Shown here in pieces: positions 1 to 7,093 of a stretch of 24,498 nucleotides of DNA. The DNA is from TMED13 sp042090305 (lineage in GTDB: Bacteria > Pseudomonadota > Alphaproteobacteria > Methylaequorales > Methylaequoraceae). The stretch's first letter is position 1, and every line of letters starts with the position of its first letter. The DNA is taken from positions 1 through 24,498 of the forward strand of contig JBELJQ010000025.1 of assembly GCA_042090305.1 (NCBI GenBank), in the 5' to 3' direction. The notes beneath the pieces were generated by a model. That model was given only the letters and a program-made list of their open reading frames with translations, was not told where the DNA came from and did not search any database. Position numbers and translations under genes: made by a program.

Positions 1-2
1 GT

Positions 3-1000
3 GATATAAAATTAGAAAATTTATTAGTAGATGAACGTGGTACGATCAAATTAGCTGAGATTTTGTCATTGGAGGCGATACCCGTCAAGAATCCGTATTA
101 AATGGGTTAATAAAAGCTCAAGACTTAAATATTAGTAATGTATTAATTCATGATTCTGTAAGACCTTTAGCTACGAAAAAATTGATTTCTAATATACTTA
201 AAAAACTTGATAAAAATGATTGTGTTATTCCAATGTTAAGTGTGAAAGATTCAATAAGAAAGTTTAATAACAAAAACTATGAAGATATTGATAGAAAATT
301 TGTTAAGATAATTCAAACCCCACAAGGTTTTAAATATAAAAAAATTTTAAAAGCACATCTAAAATTAAAAAATAAAAACCTAACTGATGATTCAATTATT
401 GCATCAAGATGTGAAAATAAAATTGATATGATTAAAGGTGAAATCAATAACTTTAAAATTACAACGAAAGAAGATCTAATTATGGCGAACCAACTAGACA
501 ATAACACAAAAAAGCTTGTAGATGTAAGGGTCGGACATGGATTTGATGTTCACGAGTTTGAAAATGGTAGCAAAATAATATTATTTGGATTAAAAATACC
601 TTTTAACAGAAAACTTAAAGGCCATTCAGATGCTGATGTTGGATTTCACGCAATTACAGATGCAATTTTAGGTTCAATTAGTAAAGGTGATATTGGAGAA
701 CACTTTCCACCATCTAATAATAAATGGAGAAATAAAGATTCAAAATTTTTCTTACTTCATGCATATAAAATTTTGCAAAATGAGGGGTTTGTTATCAATA
801 ATATTGATATCACTCTTATTTGTGAAAAACCAAAAATTAATAAACATAGAGAAAAAATTAAAAAAAATATTTCAAATATACTTAAAATAAACATTGACAT
901 AATAAATATTAAAGCAACAACAACAGAACGATTAGGTTTTCTAGGCAGAGAGGAAGGTATTGCCTGCCAGGCGATAACTACAGTTGCTAGATATGAATAA
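3..1000 (+). CDS. ispDF: Bifunctional IspD/IspF isoprenoid enzyme, 5' partial, apparent frameshift
   Basis: Fusion of 2-C-methyl-D-erythritol 4-phosphate cytidylyltransferase (IspD) and 2-C-methyl-D-erythritol 2,4-cyclodiphosphate synthase (IspF) of the non-mevalonate isoprenoid pathway. IspD motifs seen are GGDTRQESVLNGL (from base 71), IHDSVRP and TPQGF. The IspF domain starts near base 520 with the metal-binding D-x-H pair (Asp 545-547, His 551-553), KGHSDADVGFHA, DIGEHFPPS and TTTERLGFLGREEG. The frame is intact from base 62 to the TAA at 998-1000. Upstream of it a TGA (56-58) interrupts, while the frame starting at base 3 is open and reads IspD-like residues up to about base 60. Adding one T to the run at 61-64 joins the two frames into AEIFVIGGDTRQ. 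The first 60 or so residues with the nucleotide-binding loop lie outside the window. The fused form is typical of alphaproteobacteria. The TTG at 182 is an internal leucine, not a start. Confidence 0.9.
61..64 (+). other. Probable one-base deletion (frameshift) in a T run of ispD
   Basis: The IspD frame changes here. Upstream codons begin at positions divisible by 3 and give ...GTIKLAEIL. Downstream codons are shifted and give VIGGDTRQESV. A fifth T in the four-T run restores continuous IspD sequence through the switch, with no other change needed. The cause may be a sequencing or assembly error near a contig edge, or a real mutation; the sequence alone cannot tell. Confidence 0.7.
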
Positions 1001-1448
1001 AAAGTTATGCTTACTGATAAGCTCTGGATTAGGTGTTGGATACTCTCCGCTTTTTCCAGGAACATTAGCATCTTTAGTTATACTAATTCCGATTTGGTTT
1101 ATTAAAGAAAACTTTAACTTAAATGTTTTTATTTCTCTTATTATTTTTTTAATAATTATATCTATCTATATAATCTCAAATGTAATTGAAGAGATGGAAA
1201 ACAAAGATCCAAAGTTTATTGTTTTAGATGAATATATTGGCCAAGCAGCAGCACTAATATTTTGTAGGCAAGATATATTAGATTATATTCTCGCATTTAT
1301 TGGTTTTAGGATTCTTGATATTCTCAAACCATTCCCAATCAATTACATTGATAAAATTAAAAATGCATATGGTGTTGTATTTGACGACCTATTAGCAGGT
1401 ATTTTGATATCATTATTATTTTTTTTCCACTATGAAATACTTATCTAA
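993..1448 (+). CDS. pgpA: Phosphatidylglycerophosphatase A
   Basis: Dephosphorylates phosphatidylglycerol phosphate to phosphatidylglycerol at the inner membrane. At 151 residues it is close to the family's usual size. Seen in order: the N-terminal GLGVGYSPLFPGTLASL motif, a hydrophobic segment (about residues 27-63), the acidic metal-site motif PKFIVLDEYIG, FRILDILKPFPI, and the second acidic motif GVVFDDLLAG followed by a terminal hydrophobic helix. I chose the ATG at 993 because the protein then begins MNKKLCLL right before the conserved motif; a TTG nine bases upstream is possible. The start overlaps the end of ispDF by 8 bases (ATGAATAA), suggesting translational coupling. No Shine-Dalgarno site is visible. 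Confidence 0.93.
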   Translation: MNKKLCLLISSGLGVGYSPLFPGTLASLVILIPIWFIKENFNLNVFISLIIFLIIISIYIISNVIEEMENKDPKFIVLDEYIGQAAALIFCRQDILDYILAFIGFRILDILKPFPINYIDKIKNAYGVVFDDLLAGILISLLFFFHYEILI

Positions 1449-1914
1449 TTTAAACAGTTTTATTCTATCATTAAAAAAAAAAGAGATAAAGCTTTGTATT
1501 GCTGAATCACTTACAGGAGGAATGCTAGCAAGAGAGTTTACCAAAAAAGAGGGAGCATCAAAATTTTTTGAATTTTCAATTGTTTGCTACAGTGACAATT
1601 CAAAACATTCTTTTTTTAAGATTAAGCCAATAATTGATAAGTTTGGAGTAGTAAGTTCAGAAGTAGCTGAACATATGCTTATTAAACTTAGCAAATACTC
1701 ACAATCTAAAAATAATTTAAACTTCTCCTGTACTGGTTTTGCAAGTAAAGACAAAGGTTTATTAAATTCCGAAATTGGTAAAGTTTATATTGGAGTTAGT
1801 TATATTGATAAAATTATAATTTTAAAAAAAAAATTTAAGAATTATGGTAGAAATTATATAATCAAACAAACTATAAATGAGTTAATTAAAGAGGGTCAAA
1901 AAATTATTGATTGA
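1432..1914 (+). CDS. pncC: CinA C-terminal domain protein, nicotinamide-nucleotide amidase
   Basis: Stand-alone CinA C-terminal domain (PncC) of 160 residues, predicted to deamidate nicotinamide mononucleotide to nicotinate mononucleotide in pyridine nucleotide recycling. The hallmark AESLTGGM is at residues 24-31 with the presumed catalytic Ser26. The Tyr53/Lys58 pair follows in CYSDNSK, then FGVVSSEVAEHM and SCTGFAS. The N-terminal molybdopterin-binding-like half of full-length CinA is absent, as is usual in gram-negative PncC. It begins inside pgpA (17-base overlap), so the two are probably co-translated. Its last 11 bases overlap the end of ftsB on the other strand. In many alphaproteobacteria pgpA and cinA follow ispDF, as here. 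The family assignment is firm; the enzymatic activity is inferred from the family. Confidence 0.9.
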   Translation: MKYLSNLNSFILSLKKKEIKLCIAESLTGGMLAREFTKKEGASKFFEFSIVCYSDNSKHSFFKIKPIIDKFGVVSSEVAEHMLIKLSKYSQSKNNLNFSCTGFASKDKGLLNSEIGKVYIGVSYIDKIIILKKKFKNYGRNYIIKQTINELIKEGQKIID

Positions 1915-2194
1915 TAATCTTATAAAGAATTACTTTTTCATTATTATCTCTAAAGAATAGTTTGTCTTTGATTACAATTTTTTTAAATTCTTTATTTGAT
2001 TTAAAGTATTCAAGATAAGTTTCAATTTCAGATTTTTTTTTAAGACTTTCATTCAATAGGTCTTTTTTAATTTGAATTGATTTTGTGTTATTAGCAAATT
2101 TGATAATACCCTTTTCACTAAACATTATTTCAATAAATAAATAACAAATTGTAATCAAATAAAATAATATTAAGAGTTTATTTTTATTTAGCAT
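1904..2194 (-). CDS. ftsB: FtsB/DivIC-like septum formation initiator
   Basis: Small bitopic membrane protein of 96 residues. It has a short cytoplasmic N-terminus, one hydrophobic segment (about residues 7-25), then a polar, Lys/Glu-rich stretch (about 35-70) suited to a coiled coil, and a short C-terminal end containing DKLFFRDNNEKVILY. That end resembles the region after the coiled coil in FtsB/DivIC proteins, where a conserved turn precedes a glycine- or glutamate-containing strand. In the family the protein pairs with FtsL and FtsQ at the division site. Sequence similarity is weak by eye, so the call leans on architecture and on position right after eno, the usual place of this gene in proteobacteria. 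It overlaps the eno stop by 11 bases and the convergent pncC end by 11 bases. Confidence 0.75.
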   Translation of the reverse strand: MLNKNKLLILFYLITICYLFIEIMFSEKGIIKFANNTKSIQIKKDLLNESLKKKSEIETYLEYFKSNKEFKKIVIKDKLFFRDNNEKVILYKIINQ

Positions 2195-3470
2195 TTAAAT
2201 AATTTATAAATGGGTTATTTGCTGAAAAATCAATATTTTCATTTGAATCTTCTATTCTTAATAATTGATTATATTTTGCAATCCTCTCTGATCTGGATAA
2301 TGAACCTGTTTTAATTTGACCGGCTGATGTTCCAACTGCTAAATCGGAAATAAATGTATCTTCTGTTTCTCCTGATCTATGAGATATAATAGTATTAAAA
2401 TTATTTTTCTTTGCTAGATTTATAGTATCCATTGTTTCAGATAGGGTTCCAATTTGATTTAACTTTATTAAAATTGAATTTCCAGATTTTTGTTTTATCC
2501 CTTTTTCTAGCCTCTCATGGGATGTAACAAATAAATCATCACCAACTAATTGACATTTTTTTCCAATTATATGAGTAAGATTTTGCCATCCCATCCAATC
2601 ATTTTCATTTAAAGCATCTTCGATTGATAATATTGGATAATTAGAAATTAAATTTTCGTAGTACTTTATTAAATCATCAGACGAGAGTTTTAGACTTTCT
2701 CCATTAAGGTTATATCTTTCATCACTAAAAAATTCAGACGCTGCCACGTCTAAACCTATAAATATATCTTTTCCTGCATTATAGCCAGCATTCTCAATAG
2801 CATTTAAAATTAGATCTAAACATTCATTATTTGACCTTATATCTGGGGCGAAGCCTCCCTCATCACCTACTGAAGTTGAAAAACCTTTTTTTAACAATAA
2901 TTTTTTCAAAAAATGAAAAACTTCACAACCAGCTCTCAAAGATTCTTTAAATGAATCAAATCCAAGTGGTATAATCATAAATTCTTGAAAGTCTAAATTA
3001 TTACTCGCGTGACAACCACCATTTACAATATTCATCATAGGTGTTGGTAGTGAATTTTGGATTCCCCCGATATATTTATATAATGGGATATTTAATGACA
3101 TAGATGACACTCTTGCACATGCAAGTGATGTAGCTAAAATAGCATTCGCTCCCAATCTAGATTTATTTTTAGTTCCATCAAGTTTGATCAAAGTTTGATC
3201 AATATCTCTTTGATTTGTAGGGTTAAAACCTAAAAGTGTTTCTCTTATTTCAGTATTAATATTATTTACAGCTTTTTTAACCCCCTTAGAAAAAAATCTA
3301 CCTTTATCCTTATCTCTTAATTCATGTGCCTCAAAAGTTCCAGTGGATGCTCCTGAAGGAACTGAAGAAATTGCTACCTGATTATCAACTAAAGTTATTT
3401 GAACCTCAACAGTCGGGATGCCTCTGCTATCTATTATTTCTCTTGCAAATATATTTTTTATTTCGGCCAT
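2184..3470 (-). CDS. eno: Enolase
   Basis: Phosphopyruvate hydratase, interconverting 2-phosphoglycerate and phosphoenolpyruvate in glycolysis. The 428 residues match the usual length. Visible are the N-terminal loop PSGASTGTFEAHELRD (39-53), GGCHASNNLDFQEFMIIP with His154, the catalytic acid region SVGDEGGFAPD with Glu204, the metal ligands Asp241, Glu284 (SIEDAL) and Asp311 (GDDLF), and the catalytic base Lys336 in KLNQIGT. SHRSGETEDTFI and the GQIKTGSLSRSERIAKYNQLLRIE region close the barrel. The ATG overlaps the TAA of kdsA by one base (TAATG), so translation is probably coupled. It shares a tight minus-strand run with tpiA, another glycolytic enzyme. Confidence 0.98.
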   Translation of the reverse strand: MAEIKNIFAREIIDSRGIPTVEVQITLVDNQVAISSVPSGASTGTFEAHELRDKDKGRFFSKGVKKAVNNINTEIRETLLGFNPTNQRDIDQTLIKLDGTKNKSRLGANAILATSLACARVSSMSLNIPLYKYIGGIQNSLPTPMMNIVNGGCHASNNLDFQEFMIIPLGFDSFKESLRAGCEVFHFLKKLLLKKGFSTSVGDEGGFAPDIRSNNECLDLILNAIENAGYNAGKDIFIGLDVAASEFFSDERYNLNGESLKLSSDDLIKYYENLISNYPILSIEDALNENDWMGWQNLTHIIGKKCQLVGDDLFVTSHERLEKGIKQKSGNSILIKLNQIGTLSETMDTINLAKKNNFNTIISHRSGETEDTFISDLAVGTSAGQIKTGSLSRSERIAKYNQLLRIEDSNENIDFSANNPFINYLNAK

Positions 3471-4303
3471 TAATTTACTAAATTACTTTTTGTTAAATTA
3501 TCATAAAGAATAATCTTGTGAATTAATTTACCAAGATCTTTTAATGGTACCATATTTGGACCGTCAGATGGTGCTTTTTTTGGGTTTTCATGAGTTTCCA
3601 TAAATATTGCAGCAATTCCAACTGTTGTAGAGGCTGTGGCCAATGTATCAACAAATTCATACTGACCGTCTGACTGATTGCCCATTCCTCCAGGCAATTG
3701 GACAGAGTGAGTAGCATCGAAAATAACAGGGTATTTAAAATTCTTCAATATTTTTAGTGAACGCATATCTGAAACAAGATTATTATATCCAAAAGAAGTG
3801 CCTCTTTCAGTTAATAATATATTTTTATTTCCTGTATAATCAATTTTTTTAATAACATTTTTCATGTCCCACGGTGCTAAAAATTGACCTTTTTTAATAT
3901 TTACTGGTAAACCTGTTTTTCCTGCAGCAATCAATAAATCTGTTTGTCTGCATAAAAAGGCTGGAATCTGAATAATATCAAGAGTTTTTTTTGCAATTTC
4001 TATTTGTTCTATCTCATGGATATCTGATATAACTGGACATTTAAACTTATCTTTGATTTTAGATAATATCTTCATACCATTTTTTATACCAACACCCCTC
4101 TTACTTTTATGACTACTCCTATTTGCTTTATCAAATGAGCTTTTATAAATAAATTCAAAATTGAGCTTTTTAGCTAACTTAGATATTTCATCACATACTT
4201 CAAATGCATGTTTGCTACTTTCTATCTGACATGGTCCTAATATAAATTTTATATTAGATTTATTTGAAAGAATTAAGTTATTTTTTACTCGAACTGTTTT
4301 CAT
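3470..4303 (-). CDS. kdsA: 3-deoxy-8-phosphooctulonate (Kdo-8-P) synthase
   Basis: Condenses phosphoenolpyruvate with arabinose 5-phosphate to give Kdo-8-phosphate, the precursor of the inner-core sugar of lipopolysaccharide. The protein has 277 residues and begins in the strand KFILGPCQIESS; the barrel continues through FIYKSSFDKANRSS, CPVISDIHE, LCRQTDLL, NIKKGQFLAPWDM, LLTERGTSFGY, FDATHSVQLPGG and APSDGPNMVPL. Cys25 in GPC, with His199, Glu236 and Asp247, matches the ligand set of the metal-dependent class; the E. coli enzyme has Asn at the first of these positions. The DAHP synthase family is related, but the SFDKANRSS and PGGMGNQSDGQ segments favour Kdo-8-P synthase. The start overlaps the pyrG end by 26 bases. 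The product feeds the lipid A/Kdo pathway whose lpx genes lie at the far end of the window. Confidence 0.97.
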   Translation of the reverse strand: MKTVRVKNNLILSNKSNIKFILGPCQIESSKHAFEVCDEISKLAKKLNFEFIYKSSFDKANRSSHKSKRGVGIKNGMKILSKIKDKFKCPVISDIHEIEQIEIAKKTLDIIQIPAFLCRQTDLLIAAGKTGLPVNIKKGQFLAPWDMKNVIKKIDYTGNKNILLTERGTSFGYNNLVSDMRSLKILKNFKYPVIFDATHSVQLPGGMGNQSDGQYEFVDTLATASTTVGIAAIFMETHENPKKAPSDGPNMVPLKDLGKLIHKIILYDNLTKSNLVN

Positions 4304-5924
4304 TATTTTTTTTAAATTTTATCGCTTTTATATATGAATTAAATATTGGATGAGGTTTAAAAGGAGTGGATTTTAACTCTGGATGAAATTGCACCCCAAT
4401 GAACCATGGATGATCTTTTCTTTCAACTACCTCAATTAGTTTTCCATCTGGAGACATTCCTGTAACGCTTACTCCACTCTTTTTTATTAGGCTTAAATAA
4501 TTGTAGTTTACTTCATACCTATGTCTATGTCTCTCTTCAATTTTAGATTTTTTGTAAATATTGTAAATATTAGATTTTTTTTTTAATAAAGATTTATATG
4601 ATCCAAGTCTCATACTTCCTCCAAGATTTTTAACGTCATGAGTCAATGTCTTTTCATCCTTTACCCACTCATGTAACATAGAGATAATTGGTAATTTTGT
4701 TTTTCCAAATTCAGTAGATGATGCCTTTTCATATCCTTTCAAAGATTTTACTGACTCTAGAATGCATAGCTGCATCCCGAAACAAATACCAAGAAATGGT
4801 ATATTTAAAATCTTAGCAATATGAATCGCATTTTCCTTACCCTTACTTCCATCCTCTCCAAATCCGCCTGGGACCAGTATGCCAAGACTATTTTTCAATA
4901 ATGATTTACACTTTGATATGTCATTAAAAAGTCTAGAATCTTGCCAATTTATTCTTACCTTTACATTATTTTGAATGCCACTATGAAACAATGCTTCATT
5001 TAAAGATTTGTATGACTCAGACAAATTTGTATATTTACCTATAATTGTTACTTCAATTTCATCTTTTATATTATTGAATTTACTTACAAAGTTAATCCAT
5101 GGTTTCAACTTAGGTTTAGGTTTTAACTTTAATTCAAAATGTTCATAAAGCTGAGTCAATAAACCTTGTTTAAAAAGTTTAAGAGGAACTTCGTAAATCA
5201 TTTTTGCATTTTCTACCATGATTACAGATTCAATTGATAGATTACAAAACTGAGAAATTTTTGTTCTTGCATTATCATCGAACTCTTTCTCTGTTCTGCA
5301 CAAAAGTAAGTCTGGCTGAATACCTAGACCCAAAAGCTCTTTAACTGAATGCTGAGTCGGTTTTGTTTTAAACTCATTTGCTGCAGAAAGAAATGGCACA
5401 AGAGTTAAATGAATAAAATATGTACTTTCTCTACCAAGTTCATTTCTTAATTGTCTTATGGCTTCAAGGAATGGAAGGCTCTCGATATCACCAACTGTTC
5501 CTCCAATTTCACAAATTACAAAATCTTCACCACTTAAATCTTTCTTTATAAAATTTTTAATTTCATCGGTCACATGGGGTATAACTTGAACAGTTGAACC
5601 TAGATATTCTCCTTTTCTCTCTTTTTTTATAACCTCAGAATATATTTTTCCAGTAGTAATATTATCATTTTTATTAGCAATTATTCCAGTAAACCTCTCA
5701 TAGTGACCTAAATCCATATCGGTTTCAGCACCATCATCTGTTACGAAAACTTCTCCATGTTGAGAGGGGTTCATCGTTCCAGGATCAATATTTAAATAAG
5801 GATCTAGCTTTCGGACTCTTACTTTATAATTTGACAAAGTTAATAAAGAAGCAACGGAAGAAGAAACTATACCTTTTCCAAGTGATGAAACAACACCACC
5901 TGTGATAAAGATAAATTTTGTCAT
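4278..5924 (-). CDS. pyrG: CTP synthase (glutamine hydrolysing)
   Basis: Converts UTP, ATP and glutamine to CTP. The 548 residues are the usual length. The N-terminal synthetase domain has FITGGVVSSLGKGI (7-20), the RKLDPYLNIDPGTMNPSQHG region and CEIGGTVGDIES (138-149). A linker near 265-300 leads to the class I glutamine amidotransferase domain. There PGGFG (352-356) forms the oxyanion region, Cys381 in GICFGMQ is the nucleophile, and His514 and Glu516 in QFHPE complete the triad. All key residues are present. It starts 24 bases after the secG stop, in the same minus-strand run as kdsA. Adjacent CTP and Kdo-8-P synthesis is sensible, since Kdo is activated with CTP, but this gene order is also simply conserved in the group. 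Confidence 0.98.
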   Translation of the reverse strand: MTKFIFITGGVVSSLGKGIVSSSVASLLTLSNYKVRVRKLDPYLNIDPGTMNPSQHGEVFVTDDGAETDMDLGHYERFTGIIANKNDNITTGKIYSEVIKKERKGEYLGSTVQVIPHVTDEIKNFIKKDLSGEDFVICEIGGTVGDIESLPFLEAIRQLRNELGRESTYFIHLTLVPFLSAANEFKTKPTQHSVKELLGLGIQPDLLLCRTEKEFDDNARTKISQFCNLSIESVIMVENAKMIYEVPLKLFKQGLLTQLYEHFELKLKPKPKLKPWINFVSKFNNIKDEIEVTIIGKYTNLSESYKSLNEALFHSGIQNNVKVRINWQDSRLFNDISKCKSLLKNSLGILVPGGFGEDGSKGKENAIHIAKILNIPFLGICFGMQLCILESVKSLKGYEKASSTEFGKTKLPIISMLHEWVKDEKTLTHDVKNLGGSMRLGSYKSLLKKKSNIYNIYKKSKIEERHRHRYEVNYNYLSLIKKSGVSVTGMSPDGKLIEVVERKDHPWFIGVQFHPELKSTPFKPHPIFNSYIKAIKFKKNNENSSSKK

Positions 5925-5948
5925 GAAAAGTAGGTTACCACTGATTCG

Positions 5949-6305
5949 CTACTCAACAGGAACATTGATTGTGTTCTCATTCTGCTTTTCAACATCAAAT
6001 TCCTCAGGTATTAAGTCTAACCTATCAATAATAGAATCATCGCTTGAATCAATTATTGATTCTTTGTTATAGTTTTTATTTGCAATTAAAACTAGTGAAA
6101 AGCTTGTTAGAAAAAAACATAATGCCAAAAAAGAGGTGGTTTTTGTTAAAATATTAGAGGTACTTCTTGTAGAGAGAAAATCACCTAGACCTCCACTATT
6201 AGATTGTCCTATACCTAATCCCCCTCCTTCGGATTTTTGAAGAAGAATAAATACAACAAGGAAAATACAAACTAGAACATGTATAGATAAAACAATTGCT
6301 AACAT
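5949..6305 (-). CDS. secG: Protein-export membrane protein SecG
   Basis: Small accessory subunit of the SecYEG translocon in the inner membrane, 118 residues. It has a first hydrophobic helix (about residues 2-22), then the family signature QKSEGGGLG followed by a Gly/Ser-rich cytoplasmic loop (SNSGGLGDFLSTRST). A second helix spans about residues 55-75, and a poorly conserved acidic tail follows, rich in Asp, Glu and Ser. The conserved signature and two-helix layout make the call secure. It lies between tpiA and pyrG, the usual alphaproteobacterial position. On its mRNA a GGGAG sequence sits only one or two bases before the ATG, too close for an ordinary ribosome binding site. Confidence 0.96.
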   Translation of the reverse strand: MLAIVLSIHVLVCIFLVVFILLQKSEGGGLGIGQSNSGGLGDFLSTRSTSNILTKTTSFLALCFFLTSFSLVLIANKNYNKESIIDSSDDSIIDRLDLIPEEFDVEKQNENTINVPVE

Positions 6306-6336
6306 ACTCCCTACAATATTAAAAAAAATTAAAAAA

Positions 6337-7068
6337 TCAACAAAATGTAAGAATTTTATTCATTTGATCAATTTTTAAACTTGACCCACCAATCAATACT
6401 CCCTTGCAGTTTTTCAATGACATAATTTTTTTAAAATTATTTGCACTAACAGACCCACCATAAATTACCTTGAATTTCTTTACTTTTTTTCTTTGAACAA
6501 ATAAGTTGATTTTATTGATTACTTCTTCAATTTCTCCTAATGAAGGAATAATTCCTGTTCCAATAGACCAAATAGGTTCATAAGCTATAACCAATTCATT
6601 CATATTACCATCCACACATTCTTGTATCTGATTCTCTATAAATTCAGAATAAGTCTTTTCTTTTCTTTGTTTTAATGACTCACCAACACATAAAATTGGA
6701 CTTACTGAATTTTCAAGTGCAAGTTTTAATTTTTGATTAATAATTTTATTTGTCTCAGCATGATATTCTCTTCTCTCCGAGTGACCAATTATGGAATAAT
6801 CGCACCTAAAATTCTTTAACAACTCAATACTTGTATCTCCAGTAAACGGGCCATTTATTTTATGATGAAAATCTTGAGAACCTATTTTATAGTTACCATC
6901 CTTAAATTTTTCATTTAACAAGGGTAATAGAAGATTTTGAGGACAAATTACATGAAGAGTTTTTGTGGTATCAAACTTTATTTTACAAATGTTTTTAAGT
7001 AATTTTTTTGCATCGAGAAAGTTTAAATTCATCTTCCAATTTGAAACAATTAATGTATTGTGTGTCAT
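6337..7068 (-). CDS. tpiA: Triosephosphate isomerase
   Basis: Interconverts dihydroxyacetone phosphate and glyceraldehyde 3-phosphate in glycolysis. From the ATG at 7066-7068 the protein has 243 residues, slightly short for the family. Catalytic residues are all present: Lys12 in SNWKMN, His96 in IIGHSERRE and Glu164 in AYEPIWSIGTG. The phosphate-binding YGGSVSANN and GVLIGGSSLK close the barrel. The frame is open about 160 bases further upstream, but that stretch is unlike any TIM N-terminus and would run over the start of ppiD on the other strand, so the downstream ATG is preferred. The gene leads the minus-strand run tpiA-secG-pyrG-kdsA-eno-ftsB; its promoter must lie within about 25 bases of noncoding DNA or inside ppiD. 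Confidence 0.97.
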   Translation of the reverse strand: MTHNTLIVSNWKMNLNFLDAKKLLKNICKIKFDTTKTLHVICPQNLLLPLLNEKFKDGNYKIGSQDFHHKINGPFTGDTSIELLKNFRCDYSIIGHSERREYHAETNKIINQKLKLALENSVSPILCVGESLKQRKEKTYSEFIENQIQECVDGNMNELVIAYEPIWSIGTGIIPSLGEIEEVINKINLFVQRKKVKKFKVIYGGSVSANNFKKIMSLKNCKGVLIGGSSLKIDQMNKILTFC

Positions 7069-7093
7069 AAAAAAATGTATATATTTTAATGTT
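7069..7093. promoter_or_regulatory. 25-base divergent tpiA/ppiD intergenic region with -10-like boxes
   Basis: Two long gene runs start back to back across only 25 A/T-rich bases. Toward ppiD a TATATT (7080-7085, five of six to consensus) is preceded at 16 bases by a weak TTGTGT (7058-7063). Toward tpiA the reverse strand has TAAAAT (7083-7088, five of six) with no good -35. If real, the ppiD message would start almost at its ATG and the tpiA leader would be about 8 bases. In DNA this rich in A and T such matches arise by chance, so this is only a candidate. Confidence 0.35.

Noticed and set aside
182..184. TTG as the start of ispDF
   Set aside because: Conserved IspD sequence (GGDTRQESVLNGL, IHDSVRP) continues upstream in the same frame, so this TTG is an internal leucine codon.
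757..1071. Minus-strand open frame of 104 codons over ispDF/pgpA
   Set aside because: It is antisense to well-conserved motifs of IspF, matches nothing recognisable and arises easily in AT-rich coding DNA. The same applies to the other antisense frames at 313-507, 9368-9634, 9827-10048, 12579-12914, 14646-14873, 15399-15599, 16127-16438, 16956-17138, 19434-19721 and 23384-23569.
6965..7093. N-terminal extension of ppiD by 43 codons
   Set aside because: It is antisense to the conserved tpiA start, and the ATG at 7094 gives a normal membrane-anchor N-terminus.
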